This document shows positions 8,827-18,333 of a DNA stretch of 64,000 nucleotides, in pieces; position 1 is the stretch's first letter, and each line of letters starts with the position of its first letter. Both the position numbers and the translations under genes were made by a program. The notes below the pieces were generated by a model that made no database searches, was not told the DNA's origin, and saw only the letters and a list, made by a program, of their open reading frames with translations. Source of the DNA: Alphaproteobacteria bacterium (GTDB taxonomy: Bacteria > Pseudomonadota > Alphaproteobacteria > Rhodospirillales > Casp-alpha2); NCBI GenBank assembly GCA_024279135.1, contig JAJRRU010000001.1:95945-159944 (forward strand), given 5' to 3'.

Positions 8827-9696
8827 TTGAAAAAACACATTATATCTTCATGGATATTTTCAGGGGTGTTCGCGTTGTCGGGTATTTTATTTTCCGGTAA
8901 TGCCATTGCTGAAGAATATCGTTCCAGTCCCTGGCAAATGGGATTCCAGACGCCAGGCTCAGAATCCGCCGTCCGAATTTTTGCTTGCCACGACTTGCTG
9001 TTATATATTGAAACGGCCATCGTTGTGCTGGTGCTGTTGTTGATGGTTTATATCGTCATCAAGTTTAATGCCAAGGCAAACCCGGTACCGTCCAAGACAA
9101 CCCACAATACCATGCTGGAAGTCGTCTGGACCGCCGTTCCCATCTTGATTTTGATTACCATTGCCATTCCGTCACTGAAACTGCTTTATTTCATCGACAA
9201 GACGGAAGAGCCCGAGATGACCCTCAAGGTTACGGGAAACCAGTGGTATTGGAGCTATACCTATCCGGACCAGGATGGACTGGAGTTTGACAGCATTATT
9301 CTTGAGGAGGATGAACTGGAAGCCGGCCAGCCGCGTTTGTTAAGTGTCGATAATCCAGTGGTGCTTCCTGTTAATACAAACGTTCGTATTTTACTGGTCT
9401 CCAATGATGTCATTCATAATTTCGCCGTACCCTCTTTAGGTTTAAAGCTGGATACCACACCCGGGCGAACCAATGAAACCTGGACCAACATCGACAAGCC
9501 GGGCACCTATTACGGTATGTGTTCGGAATTATGTGGTGTTAATCACGGATTCATGCCGATTCAGGTCAGGGCCGTGTCAAAGGAAGACTATGCTGTCTGG
9601 GTTGAACAGGCCAAGCAGGAGTTCGCTCAAAATGGTGAACCCGGAAGCTTGCCTGCCTCAGGCACCGTCAAGATCGCCGCGGTGATTTCACAATAA
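8827..9696 (+). CDS. coxB: Cytochrome c oxidase subunit II
   Basis: Subunit II of the aa3-type oxidase, which takes electrons from cytochrome c through the binuclear CuA centre. 289 residues starting at a TTG with AGGG upstream. There is an N-terminal signal peptide, then two membrane helices (about 60-80 and 100-120). The periplasmic cupredoxin domain carries NQWYWSYTYPD (electron entry), the CuA histidine in VIHNFAVPSLGLK, and the CuA loop CSELCGVNHGFM with both Cys, the Glu, the His and the Met. There is no fused heme c domain, so this is a coxB, not a caa3 subunit. First gene of the coxB-coxA-ctaG-coxC operon. Confidence 0.96.
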   Translation: MKKHIISSWIFSGVFALSGILFSGNAIAEEYRSSPWQMGFQTPGSESAVRIFACHDLLLYIETAIVVLVLLLMVYIVIKFNAKANPVPSKTTHNTMLEVVWTAVPILILITIAIPSLKLLYFIDKTEEPEMTLKVTGNQWYWSYTYPDQDGLEFDSIILEEDELEAGQPRLLSVDNPVVLPVNTNVRILLVSNDVIHNFAVPSLGLKLDTTPGRTNETWTNIDKPGTYYGMCSELCGVNHGFMPIQVRAVSKEDYAVWVEQAKQEFAQNGEPGSLPASGTVKIAAVISQ

Positions 9697-9731
9697 CCCT
9701 GTTGGAATGAGCAGTTAAGGAGTTCCCAACT

Positions 9732-11315
9732 ATGTCCCAAGATCATACCCCAACAGGTGCCCGCCGCTGGTTGATGTCTACCAACCATAAAGATATTGGC
9801 ACGCTGTATCTTATTCTCGCAACTTTTGCCGCCGTCGTCGGTGGAGCCATGTCATGGTATATCCGCCTGGAGCTGATGGAACCCGGTATCCAGTATATTG
9901 ATGACTTCCAGTTATATAATGTGTTGGTTACCGCACACGGCTTCATCATGGTGTTCTTTGTTGTCATGCCAGCCATGATTGGCGGTTTTGGTAACTGGTT
10001 TATACCCATGATGATTGGTGCGCCGGATATGGCGTTTCCACGGTTGAACAATGTTAGTTTCTGGCTGCTTGCAGCAGCCCTGGTGTTGCTTGTTGTCGCG
10101 GCTCTGGTCGATGGTGGACCGGGCACGGGCTGGACGGTCTACCCGCCATTGTCCTCGGCAGAATTCCATCCCGGAATGGCCGTTGATTTCGGTATTCTGG
10201 CCCTTCATCTGGCAGGCGCATCCTCTGTTCTTGGTGCGGCAAATTTCATTACCACGATTTTCAACATGCGGGCACCGGGTATGACTTTGCACCGTATGCC
10301 ATTGTTTGTCTGGGCTATTCTGGTTACGGCCTTCCTGTTGTTGCTGGCCATCCCGGTTCTGGCAGGTGCGCTGACCATGTTGCTGACTGACCGGAATTTC
10401 GGGACATCGTTCTTTATCGTAGAAGGTGGCGGTGATCCATTATTATGGCAGCACCTGTTCTGGTTTTTCGGTCATCCGGAAGTTTACATTATCATCATAC
10501 CGGCTTTCGGTATTATCAGCGAGATTGTCTCAACCTTTTCCAGGAAGCCCATTTTCGGCTATCTCGGCATGGCCTATGCCATGGCGTCCATTGGTGTGGT
10601 CGGGTTCTTCGTCTGGGCTCACCATATGTACATGACGGGGCTGAACGTTGATACCAGGGCCTACTTCACCGCCGCCACACTGGTCATTGCGGTGCCCACC
10701 GGCATCAAGATTTTCAGCTGGCTTGCTACCATGTGGGGTGGGTCGATTTCCTTTGAAACCCCCATGTTATATGCATTCGGCTTTATCTGGCTGTTTGTGA
10801 TGGGCGGGGTAACCGGGGTAACCCTGGCCAATGCGGGCATGGATCTGGCTTTCCATGACACCTATTTTGTGGTTGCGCATTTCCATTATGTTATGGCTAT
10901 TGCCGCCATTCTGGCCATGTTTGCCGGTTTCTTTTACTGGATTGGCAAAATGTCTGGCTACCGTTATCCTGAAGGCCTTGCCAAGCTCCAGTTCTGGGTC
11001 TTTTTTGTCGGAGTGAACGTTTTATTCTTCCCGCAACATTTCCTGGGTATGGCCGGAATGCCGCGCAGAATTCCTGATTATCCTGATGCTTATGCCGGGT
11101 GGAACTATGTCAGTTCCATTGGTGCCTTGATTACCATCGCCGGAACGATCCTGTTCTTTTATATCGTCTGGCGGACATTTCGAGATCGTGTACCGTGCCC
11201 GGCAAACCCGTGGGGGGTGGGTGCAACCACACTGGAATGGACAGTCGAGAGTCCGGCACCGTTTCATACTTTCGAAGATATGCCTGACATAAACGCCAAA
11301 GCATCGGTTGAATAA
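9732..11315 (+). CDS. coxA: Cytochrome c oxidase subunit I
   Basis: Catalytic subunit of the aa3 oxidase: reduces oxygen to water at heme a3-CuB and pumps protons. 527 residues with twelve membrane helices. All hallmark motifs are visible: [12 protein letters not shown] at the start, [21 protein letters not shown] (heme a His), [13 protein letters not shown] (CuB His and the cross-linked Tyr), the HH pair in [10 protein letters not shown], and VVAHFHYVM with the heme a3 and heme a ligands. D- and K-channel segments appear intact, so this is an A1-type enzyme. ATG 9732 has AAGGAG upstream. The stop codon is 10 bases before the chosen ctaG start. Confidence 0.97.
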   Translation: MSQDHTPTGARRWLMSTNHKDIGTLYLILATFAAVVGGAMSWYIRLELMEPGIQYIDDFQLYNVLVTAHGFIMVFFVVMPAMIGGFGNWFIPMMIGAPDMAFPRLNNVSFWLLAAALVLLVVAALVDGGPGTGWTVYPPLSSAEFHPGMAVDFGILALHLAGASSVLGAANFITTIFNMRAPGMTLHRMPLFVWAILVTAFLLLLAIPVLAGALTMLLTDRNFGTSFFIVEGGGDPLLWQHLFWFFGHPEVYIIIIPAFGIISEIVSTFSRKPIFGYLGMAYAMASIGVVGFFVWAHHMYMTGLNVDTRAYFTAATLVIAVPTGIKIFSWLATMWGGSISFETPMLYAFGFIWLFVMGGVTGVTLANAGMDLAFHDTYFVVAHFHYVMAIAAILAMFAGFFYWIGKMSGYRYPEGLAKLQFWVFFVGVNVLFFPQHFLGMAGMPRRIPDYPDAYAGWNYVSSIGALITIAGTILFFYIVWRTFRDRVPCPANPWGVGATTLEWTVESPAPFHTFEDMPDINAKASVE

Positions 11316-11325
11316 GGAAATACGC

Positions 11326-11952
11326 GTGTCAGAACAGACCAGCATTCAACGTAACCATCGGACTGCCGCTCGTAACAGGCGGACGGGTATAATGGTTGGC
11401 GGCCTGGCCGCCGGAATGCTGGGTCTGGCGTTTGCATCGGTTCCTTTGTATAAGCTGTTTTGTTCGGTCACCGGGTATGGCGGCACGCCACGTGTGGATG
11501 TTGCTGCTCCACTGGCCAGCGAAATGGTTGAAGATCACCTGATCACGGTTTCTCTGGATGCCAACGTCAATCCTCATCTGAAATGGATTTTCAAACCGGA
11601 CGTGAGTGCGGTGGATGTCAGGCTGGGCGAAGAAAGTCTGGTTATTTTCCGGGCTCGAAATACGGGCCAGAAAGCCGTTACCGGGACTGCGGCTTTTAAC
11701 GTAACACCGTTTAAGGCTGCACCGTATGTCTCGAAAATTGACTGTTTCTGTTTTACCGAACAGCGCCTTAATCCTGGTGAAGAAGTACCCATGGCGGTTT
11801 CGTTCTTTATCGACCCCGCTATCATGGATGATCCGGATACCCGTAATCTGACAGATATTGTGCTGTCATATACGTTCTATAAATCCCGAGACTCAGAAAA
11901 CGAAACTGATTCGGAAACCGCAATGTTGGGAGACCAAATTGATGTCAAGTGA
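11326..11952 (+). CDS. ctaG: Cytochrome c oxidase assembly protein CtaG (Cox11 family)
   Basis: Membrane-anchored copper chaperone that inserts CuB into subunit I. About 208 residues: a basic N-terminus, one membrane helix (IMVGGLAAGMLGLAFASVPLY), then the Cox11 fold. The conserved copper motif KIDCFCFTEQ (CFCF) and PVSF-like MAVSFFIDP are present, and YKLFCSVTGYGG follows the helix. The frame is open back to a TTG at 11308 that overlaps coxA, but GTG 11326 is preceded by AAGGA at seven bases and is preferred. The 3' end overlaps coxC by 11 bases, showing translational coupling. Confidence 0.93.
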   Translation: MSEQTSIQRNHRTAARNRRTGIMVGGLAAGMLGLAFASVPLYKLFCSVTGYGGTPRVDVAAPLASEMVEDHLITVSLDANVNPHLKWIFKPDVSAVDVRLGEESLVIFRARNTGQKAVTGTAAFNVTPFKAAPYVSKIDCFCFTEQRLNPGEEVPMAVSFFIDPAIMDDPDTRNLTDIVLSYTFYKSRDSENETDSETAMLGDQIDVK

Positions 11953-12772
11953 AGCAAAAACCCACCCCTATCATATGGTTGAACCCAGTATCTGGCCATT
12001 CACCGGTGCCGCAGCCGGTATGATTACGGCCATCGGGGGGATCATGTTTATGCACGGTGCGTCCCTGTGGGCAACCGTTCCGGGATTTGCCATGATATTA
12101 CTGACATTTTATTTTTGGGGTCGCGACATTATCGCCGAAAGCAACACCACTGAGGCCGGTACGTCTGTTTACCATTCGCCCCAGGTCAGAAACGGCCTGC
12201 GCATGGGCATGTTATTGTTTATTGCCTCTGAAGTGATGTTTTTCTTTGCATTCTTCTGGGCCTGGTTCAGCAACCTGATCCCGGCCATCAGCAAGACCGC
12301 CCATGAAATCTGGCCTCCGGAGGGTATTGTTCCACTGGCAACCTGGGACTTGCCGTTTTTAAACACCCTTATTCTGCTCAGTTCCGGTGCTACGTTGACC
12401 TGGGCGCATCATGCGTTGAATGCCGGAAATCGCCAGTCTCTGAAAACCGGTTTATTGCTGACCATTTTTCTGGGCCTGTTGTTTACCGCACTACAGGCTT
12501 ATGAATACGTGCACGCCACGTTTACCATCGAAGATGGTATCTATGGCTCGGCCTTTTATCTGGCTACCGGTTTTCATGGTTTCCACGTTATAGTTGGAAC
12601 TATCTTCCTCGGTGTCTGTTACAAGCGCGCCTTGAGCGGCGACTTCACCCCCGATGCACACGTCGGATTTCAATCCGCCGCCTGGTACTGGCATTTCGTT
12701 GATGCGGTATGGGTCTTCCTGTTCATCAGCGTCTACTGGTACGGTAGTTCGGGGTATGAATTCCCGGCTTAG
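11942..12772 (+). CDS. coxC: Cytochrome c oxidase subunit III
   Basis: Third core subunit of the aa3 oxidase, a seven-helix protein that stabilises turnover and proton uptake. 276 residues from the ATG inside the end of ctaG. Motifs seen: HPYHMVEPSIWPF at the start, RMGMLLFIASEVMFFFAFFWAWF (conserved Glu in the second half), and the C-terminal GFHGFHVIVGTIFL and WYWHFVDAVWVFLFISVYWYG. The frame continues upstream to 11858 but that part lies inside ctaG. GGGAG lies about ten bases before the ATG. It is the last gene before a strong hairpin terminator. Confidence 0.96.
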   Translation: MSSEAKTHPYHMVEPSIWPFTGAAAGMITAIGGIMFMHGASLWATVPGFAMILLTFYFWGRDIIAESNTTEAGTSVYHSPQVRNGLRMGMLLFIASEVMFFFAFFWAWFSNLIPAISKTAHEIWPPEGIVPLATWDLPFLNTLILLSSGATLTWAHHALNAGNRQSLKTGLLLTIFLGLLFTALQAYEYVHATFTIEDGIYGSAFYLATGFHGFHVIVGTIFLGVCYKRALSGDFTPDAHVGFQSAAWYWHFVDAVWVFLFISVYWYGSSGYEFPA

Positions 12773-12796
12773 AGAGAAAACCTCTGAATTTATAAA

Positions 12797-12833
12797 CACC
12801 ATCATCGATCGTCTCGGTGATGGTGTTTTTTTT
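12797..12833 (+). terminator. Rho-independent terminator after coxC
   Basis: CACCATCATCGA pairs with TCGGTGATGGTG (12 positions, one T/G wobble) around a five-base loop, followed by a run of eight T. It lies 25 bases after the coxC stop, in the right orientation to end the cox operon. Its T-run also forms the start of the first 60-bp direct repeat. Confidence 0.85.
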
Positions 12834-12881
12834 GTCTGGTGAGTATATCGGTGGCTGGTTATTGTTGAGCAGGGTATCAGG
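12822..12881 (+). repeat. Direct repeat, copy 1 (flanks response regulator gene)
   Basis: Sixty bases that recur without gaps at 13440-13499 (offset 618) with six mismatches by my reading. The shared core is TATATCGGTGGCTGG followed by TATTGTTGAGCA and GGTATCAGG. Copy 1 begins in the coxC terminator hairpin and T-run and ends five bases inside the 3' end of the response regulator gene. Confidence 0.85.
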
Positions 12882-13341
12882 TGTTGATAGAAAAACCAAT
12901 CGCGCCCTGAACCTCTTTTAATAACTTTTGTGCAGATATGGGTTTTGTCATAACTTTTGTGGCTCCAACCTGTTTCGTAACTTCGTGAAGGAGTGGGTCG
13001 CTGTCACCAGTGAGAATAAAGATAGGAATTTCGGATAGACTACTATTCTTGCTCCGTCTCATATGAGCAATAAAATTCATTCCATCCATCTTGTCCATGT
13101 GTAGGTCGCAAATAATCAGGTCCGGCAATTCCTTGTTCGATGTATTGAGCTTTTCCAGGGCTTCCTCACCGTTACTGGCCTCGGTTACACAATCAAAATT
13201 GGATACGTGAAGAAGTTGACGGATGATCTTACGCATGGCCCGTTGATCATCGATAACCATAATCTTAATGAGCCCACATATATTCATATCATCGTTTTGA
13301 ATCTGGTTTGCTGTGTTAGATTGTATTTGTGTATTTAACAT
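12877..13341 (-). CDS. Single-domain response regulator (CheY-like)
   Basis: 154-residue receiver protein with no output domain. The acidic pair DD is at 31-32, the phospho-acceptor is D79 in LIICDLHMDKMDG, then the switch Thr in FILTGDSD and the lysine in VMTKPISAQKLL. A polar leader of about 25 residues precedes the receiver. The frame opens at 13374, but the internal ATG at 13341 has GGGGA six bases upstream and is preferred. It is opposite in direction to both neighbours and lies exactly between two 60-bp direct repeats, which suggests it arrived by insertion or duplication. No partner kinase is adjacent. The nearest signalling protein is the GAF-PP2C-kinase fusion 2 kb away. Confidence 0.88.
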   Translation of the reverse strand: MLNTQIQSNTANQIQNDDMNICGLIKIMVIDDQRAMRKIIRQLLHVSNFDCVTEASNGEEALEKLNTSNKELPDLIICDLHMDKMDGMNFIAHMRRSKNSSLSEIPIFILTGDSDPLLHEVTKQVGATKVMTKPISAQKLLKEVQGAIGFSINT

Positions 13342-13439
13342 ATCGTTTCCCCAATCTGTGCGAAGTGACCTCAAAAGAGATTTATTAGTACAATATTAAT
13401 ACTATTTTCACAGTGATACGCGTCACTCCAAATGGTTGT

Positions 13440-13499
13440 GGTGTTATATTTGTCTGTTGATTATATCGGTGGCTGGCTATTGTTGAGCAAGGTATCAGG
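13440..13499 (+). repeat. Direct repeat, copy 2 (ends at phaC ribosome binding site)
   Basis: Second copy of the repeat at 12822-12881, about 90% identical. It ends eight bases before the phaC ATG and its last bases run into the phaC Shine-Dalgarno (GGAGAGG). This copy looks like the native phaC upstream region; copy 1 now sits behind coxC. Confidence 0.85.
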
Positions 13500-13507
13500 A
13501 GAGGCAT

Positions 13508-15319
13508 ATGTCGGAAAAAATATCGGATAATCAGGATCATAAGGCAACGGCGGATCAGCAAGCCGAGATGTTGCAATCCTATCAGAATTTTTGTGATCGC
13601 TCGCAGCGCATCGCCCAGCAGTTTATGGACCGCCAATCGACCACCGGGGGTAATTTTCAAATCCCCGATCCGGCCATCGTGGGCCAGGCTTTCATGGAAC
13701 TGGCCGGTAAAATGATGTCTGACCCGGCCAGCATGGTAGAGGCCCAGCAGAAACTTTTTCAACAGTATAACAATCTGTGGGGCCAGATGGCGCGCCGCAT
13801 GTCCGGGGAAGAGTTTGAGACAGTCCGCCCCCATGATACGACCGACAAGCGCTTCAAGGACGATGCCTGGAGCGAGGATGCGACCTATGATTTTATCAAA
13901 CAGTCCTATTTACTGGCTTCGGACTGGATCTATTCCTCGGTACGTGATGTGGAGGGGCTGGATGATAAAACCTCGGAGAAAGTCAATTTCTACACCCGCC
14001 AGTTCGTCAACGCCCTGTCGCCCACTAATTTTGCCCTGACCAATCCCAAAGTCATGCGTGAAGCCAGGCAGAGCAAAGGGGAAAATCTGCTCAAGGGTTT
14101 TGATAACCTGCTGCGCGATCTGGAAGAGGGCGAGGGACAGTTAAAAATTTCCATGACCGACCAGACGGCCTTCACCCTGGGCGAAAATATAGCCACCTCG
14201 AAGGGTAAAGTGGTTTTCCAGAATGAGTTGATGCAGCTTATCCAATATAGTCCGTCGACCAGCAAGGTCGCCCGCAGGCCCTTGTTGATCGTGCCGCCGT
14301 GGATTAACAAATTCTATATTCTCGATCTGCAACCGCGAAATTCCTTTATCAAATGGGCCGTGGACCAGGGCCAGACTGTGTTTGTGATATCCTGGATAAA
14401 CCCCGACGAAAAGCTGTCGGATAAAACTTTCGAGAGCTATATGCATGAAGGCCCGCTGGCGGCCATTGATGCCATAGAGCTGGCCACCGGCGAAGCGAAG
14501 GTCAATCTGATCGGTTATTGTATCGGTGGAACCCTGAGCGCGTGCACGCTGGCCTATATGGCGGCAAAAGGCGATGAGCGGGTGGCCTCAATAACATTTT
14601 TCACATCCATGATAGACTTCAGCGAGCCCGGTGAACTGGGTGTCTTTGTCGATGAGCAACAAATCGGGCACATGGAAGAACAGATGGCGGAAAAAGGCTA
14701 TCTGGATGGCGCGCACATGAGCCAGGTTTTCAACATGATGCGTGATAATGACCTGATTTGGTCCTTTGTGGTGAACAATTATCTCATGGGCCGCGAACCC
14801 ATGGCCTTTGATTTATTGTACTGGAATTCGGACAATACCCGGATGCCAGCCATGATGCATAGCTTCTATCTGCGGGAAATGTATTTGAACAATGCGCTGT
14901 GCAAAGCGGGCGGTATAACCCTGGATGGTGTTGCCATAGATATCGGGAAAATCAAAACACCGGCCTATTGGGTTTCGACCCTTGACGATCATATCGCACC
15001 CTGGAAAAGCACCTATTCGGCGACCCGAATGTTAACGGGACCGAAAAAATTTGTGCTATCGGGGTCGGGCCACATTGCCGGGGTTATCAACCCGCCGACT
15101 GCCAATAAATATGGCTACTGGACCAATTCCCGTTTGTCGAAAGACCCTGATGACTGGCTGGAGAAAGCCAAACAACACGAAGGATCATGGTGGATCGATT
15201 GGGATAAGTGGATAGCCAAACACGCCGGTGGCAGCGTTGCGGCGCGCAAACCCGGTATGGGGAAATTGAAAGCGCTGGAAGATGCACCGGGCAGCTATGT
15301 TAAAATCCGTGCATCCTGA
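13508..15319 (+). CDS. phaC: Class I poly(R)-3-hydroxyalkanoate synthase
   Basis: Polymerises (R)-3-hydroxyacyl-CoA into polyester storage granules. 603 residues, the usual class I length, working without a PhaE or PhaR partner. The lipase-like box GYCIGG has the nucleophile C338. The catalytic Asp is in STLDDHIAPW (about 493) and the His is H522 in SGSGHIAGVINPP. VFVISWINPD and PPWINKFYILDL are family landmarks. GGAGAGG precedes the ATG by five bases. No phaA, phaB or phasin gene is adjacent, so precursor supply genes are elsewhere. Followed 14 bases later by the GAF-PP2C-kinase gene. Confidence 0.95.
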   Translation: MSEKISDNQDHKATADQQAEMLQSYQNFCDRSQRIAQQFMDRQSTTGGNFQIPDPAIVGQAFMELAGKMMSDPASMVEAQQKLFQQYNNLWGQMARRMSGEEFETVRPHDTTDKRFKDDAWSEDATYDFIKQSYLLASDWIYSSVRDVEGLDDKTSEKVNFYTRQFVNALSPTNFALTNPKVMREARQSKGENLLKGFDNLLRDLEEGEGQLKISMTDQTAFTLGENIATSKGKVVFQNELMQLIQYSPSTSKVARRPLLIVPPWINKFYILDLQPRNSFIKWAVDQGQTVFVISWINPDEKLSDKTFESYMHEGPLAAIDAIELATGEAKVNLIGYCIGGTLSACTLAYMAAKGDERVASITFFTSMIDFSEPGELGVFVDEQQIGHMEEQMAEKGYLDGAHMSQVFNMMRDNDLIWSFVVNNYLMGREPMAFDLLYWNSDNTRMPAMMHSFYLREMYLNNALCKAGGITLDGVAIDIGKIKTPAYWVSTLDDHIAPWKSTYSATRMLTGPKKFVLSGSGHIAGVINPPTANKYGYWTNSRLSKDPDDWLEKAKQHEGSWWIDWDKWIAKHAGGSVAARKPGMGKLKALEDAPGSYVKIRAS

Positions 15320-15333
15320 GGATCGATCAGACC

Positions 15334-17091
15334 ATGAATGAGACGTTGTCAAATCAGAAAACCGGTGAAACCACAGCCGATATTTTGACCCTGCTCGCCG
15401 AGATGGGGCAACAGTTTGCCGCAACTCACGACATCGGATCAGCCCTTAATTACGCCATTGAACATATCGCCCGATATGTCGGGGCCGAAGGCGGCTCGTT
15501 ATTCATGCTCGAGGACGATGATTCACACCTGTGTTGTCGGGCCTGTTATGGTGAGGTTGACATCGTCGGGGTATGTATCAATGCCGACCAGGGTATCGTG
15601 GGTCATTGTGTGGAAACCCTGAGTTCGGAGATCGTCCGAGATGTAAAAACGGATCACCGGTTCCATAAAGGTGTCGATGAACAATCTGGTTTCGTGACGC
15701 GATCAATCCTGTGTGCGCCCCTGAGCGTCAAGGGCGAGAGCTTCGGGGCCATTGAACTGATCAATAAATGCAGTGGCGACAATTTGTTCGATACGGCTGA
15801 TTTGACCTTGTTGTCGACCCTTGCCAATTCGGCAGCACTGGCCATCGCCAATGCCCGCATGGCCGAAAAACTGGTCGAACAGGAACGCCTTGCCCGTGAA
15901 CTGGAACTGGCCGCCGAGATCCAGCGTTCCTTGCTGCCCGATGGCAACGAGGGTTTGCCGGTCTGGGGTGCCAATATTCCGGCTCGGACGGTGTCGGGTG
16001 ATTTTTTTGATTATTTCGAAATGGATGATGGCCGGATTGTGTTTAACCTGGGAGATGTTTCCGGCAAGGGTATGAATGCGGCATTGCTGATGGCAAAAAC
16101 CATCAGCCTGTTTCGCTGCCTGAGTAAATCCATTGAACACCCGGGACGCTTGCTGGGGCTGATTAATACGGAGATTTGTGATACCTCGACGCGCGGCATG
16201 TTTGTCACCATGGTGGGCGGGATTTATGACCCGGCCACGGGGCGGTTACGTATTTCCAATGCCGGGCATGAACCGCCACTGGTGCGTGATGTTCATGGAA
16301 ACTACCGCAGTCTGCCAGCCGAAGCGCCACCACTGGGGATCGATCCTGACCTGACGGCGAAAAATGGATTTCCGGTTGCCAATGTGGATCTGGATGGCGG
16401 CTCGTTTTATCTGTTTACCGATGGTGTAACGGAAGGTTACGTGGGTGAGGGCGAAATGTTGGGCTCAGACGGGGTGCTCAAAATAATCGACGGTTCCATC
16501 GCTGAGGACATCAGCGTCCAGCTACAGCGCATCGTTTCAATTATTTCTGAGAGTGGCATTGCCCTGCGTGATGACCTGACCGTGCTTGGCATTTCCGATG
16601 GGCCGCCCAAAGCATGCAGATCAGAAACGATGCGCAAAATCAGCCCGCCGGATAAACTGGTAACAAAGGATATGAAGAAATGCGATATTCTCGCATCCAT
16701 TAAAACATGTTCGTCACCAGACCGCCTGAAGCTGATCAGGAACGTTGTGCATGACGGGGCCGCCATTGCCGGTTTTGCCAGGGACATTATACCGGATATT
16801 GTTCTGGCTGTTGACGAGGCGTGTCAGAATGTTATCCGCCATGCATACGATGGGCGCACTGATGGCGAAATAGAAGTGGCACTTTATAGTGATGGCGGCT
16901 CTTTGATAATTGAGATCAGCGATCAGGCACCCCATATTGATCCTGCTACCATCAAGCATCGTGACCTGGATGATATACGTCCCGGTGGATTGGGCACATA
17001 TCTGATGGAAGAAACCATGGATTTGGTGCAATATCGACCCGTGGCAGAAAATAAGGGTAATATCCTGCGTATGGTCAAAACGATTTTCTGA
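15334..17091 (+). CDS. GAF / PP2C (SpoIIE) phosphatase / RsbW-like kinase fusion
   Basis: 585-residue soluble regulator joining both halves of a partner-switching circuit. GAF sensor about 20-185; a short helical linker (LARELELAAEIQRSLLP); SpoIIE-type PP2C phosphatase about 200-415 with metal residues in VSGDFFDYF, GDVSGKGMNAALLMAKT, FTDGVTEGY and RDDLTVLGIS; then an HATPase_c anti-sigma-type kinase domain about 455-585 with the N-box AVDEACQNVIRHAYDG and G-box GGLGTYLMEE. The phosphatase would dephosphorylate, and the kinase phosphorylate, a STAS antagonist. The gene directly downstream encodes such a protein. That partnership is inferred from adjacency. Confidence 0.88.
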   Translation: MNETLSNQKTGETTADILTLLAEMGQQFAATHDIGSALNYAIEHIARYVGAEGGSLFMLEDDDSHLCCRACYGEVDIVGVCINADQGIVGHCVETLSSEIVRDVKTDHRFHKGVDEQSGFVTRSILCAPLSVKGESFGAIELINKCSGDNLFDTADLTLLSTLANSAALAIANARMAEKLVEQERLARELELAAEIQRSLLPDGNEGLPVWGANIPARTVSGDFFDYFEMDDGRIVFNLGDVSGKGMNAALLMAKTISLFRCLSKSIEHPGRLLGLINTEICDTSTRGMFVTMVGGIYDPATGRLRISNAGHEPPLVRDVHGNYRSLPAEAPPLGIDPDLTAKNGFPVANVDLDGGSFYLFTDGVTEGYVGEGEMLGSDGVLKIIDGSIAEDISVQLQRIVSIISESGIALRDDLTVLGISDGPPKACRSETMRKISPPDKLVTKDMKKCDILASIKTCSSPDRLKLIRNVVHDGAAIAGFARDIIPDIVLAVDEACQNVIRHAYDGRTDGEIEVALYSDGGSLIIEISDQAPHIDPATIKHRDLDDIRPGGLGTYLMEETMDLVQYRPVAENKGNILRMVKTIF

Positions 17092-17140
17092 TAATTGTAC
17101 CCCGGTTATTTTAATTAAAGTTTATACAGGGCATAACACC

Positions 17141-17467
17141 ATGAAAACTAAAATCAGAGAAGAAAATGGCGCTCTCATTGTCTCGTTTGAAGGCGATGTG
17201 GATTTGCAAAGCTCTCCTGATACTCGCAAGGCACTGCTCGATGCCGTTGGGCAGGGCAAAGCGGTTTTTGCTGATTTGTCGGGCGTGGGCTACATCGACT
17301 CATCGGGAGTAGCCTCGCTGGTGGAAGCCTTCCAGAAGGCCAAATCACAAAACAATAAGTTTATCCTGATCAGTGTATCAGAAAATGCCCGGCGCGTTCT
17401 GGAACTGGCCCGCCTGGACAAGGTATTTACCATTTGCGATTCTATCAGCGACGCACTTGATACTTGA
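17141..17467 (+). CDS. STAS-domain anti-sigma factor antagonist / MlaB-like protein
   Basis: 108-residue single STAS domain. The phospho-acceptor motif is YIDSSGVASLVEAF (D53-S54-S55-G56), as in SpoIIAA/RsbV. Two readings fit. With the upstream PP2C-kinase fusion it would be the switching partner; with the downstream MCE transporter it would be the equivalent of MlaB, the small STAS subunit bound to MlaF. Its place between the two, 49 bases after the kinase and 25 before mlaE, raises the idea that one protein does both. The sequence alone does not decide. Confidence 0.88.
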   Translation: MKTKIREENGALIVSFEGDVDLQSSPDTRKALLDAVGQGKAVFADLSGVGYIDSSGVASLVEAFQKAKSQNNKFILISVSENARRVLELARLDKVFTICDSISDALDT

Positions 17468-17492
17468 TTTTGATTTTTATTGAGGAGTTCCG

Positions 17493-18317
17493 GTGAGCGA
17501 AAGTCCCTCCAGACCCAACAGTTTTTTTGCCCGAACGGCCGAGCGGGTCGGTCGTGGCACCGTAAATGCCATCGAAGAGGTCGGCAGCGGCGGGATAATT
17601 ATCTTCCAGAGCATTTTCTGGTTGTTCGCCGGGCCCCGGTACGGTCAACCCGTGCGGTTTGGTGCCATCGTCGTACAGATGTTAGAGACCGGTATCCATG
17701 CGCTGCCCATCGTGATCATGCTAAACGCTGCGATCGGGATAATGCTGGCCATTCAGGGAATTTACACGCTTAAAATTTTTGGTGCCGAAAGCCGGGTGAC
17801 ATTTGGTATCGCCATTGCCATCGTGCGGGAATTTGCCCCGTTGATAACCGGGATTCTGGTCGCCGGGCGAACCGGCTCTGCGCTGGCGGCTAAAATCGGC
17901 ACCATGCGGATAAACCAGGAACTGGACGCGCTTCATGTGATGGGCATTAATCCCATACGCTTTCTGGCTGCACCGGCAATCTTCGGTATGTTGATCATTA
18001 TCCCGGCGGTGACTTTTTTTAGTGGCGCGGTTGGTTTGGTGGCCGCTGGGTTATATGTGAATGTGACGCTTGATATTACCCTGTTGAGCTTTTTCGAACA
18101 GGTTATCGATATATTGAGCGTTGATGATTTGATGCATGGCTTGACCAAAAGTGTCTTGTTCGCCGTGTTAATTGCAGTCATCGGTGTGGTCAATGGGGCC
18201 TCGGTAACCGGGGGGGCCGACGGGGTGGGCAAGGCTACGACCCGCGCCGTTGTACAGGCGATTACCGCCATTGTGGTGACCGATATGATTTTTGCCTATA
18301 TAGCCACGCTGAGTTGA
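17493..18317 (+). CDS. mlaE: MlaE-family ABC transporter permease
   Basis: Inner-membrane permease of an MCE-type lipid transporter, moving phospholipids or related lipids between membranes. 274 residues. Family signatures: an amphipathic N-terminus, then the core MLETGIHALPIVIMLNAAIG, the coupling region REFAPLITGILVAGRTGSALAAKIGTM, and EELDAL-like NQELDALHVMGINPIRFLAAPA. Preceded by GAGGAG at the expected spacing. Followed 16 bases later by the ATPase gene. The lipid is not deducible; a link to granule or envelope lipids is speculative. Confidence 0.92.
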   Translation: MSESPSRPNSFFARTAERVGRGTVNAIEEVGSGGIIIFQSIFWLFAGPRYGQPVRFGAIVVQMLETGIHALPIVIMLNAAIGIMLAIQGIYTLKIFGAESRVTFGIAIAIVREFAPLITGILVAGRTGSALAAKIGTMRINQELDALHVMGINPIRFLAAPAIFGMLIIIPAVTFFSGAVGLVAAGLYVNVTLDITLLSFFEQVIDILSVDDLMHGLTKSVLFAVLIAVIGVVNGASVTGGADGVGKATTRAVVQAITAIVVTDMIFAYIATLS

Positions 18318-18333
18318 GGAGGACAGGATATAA

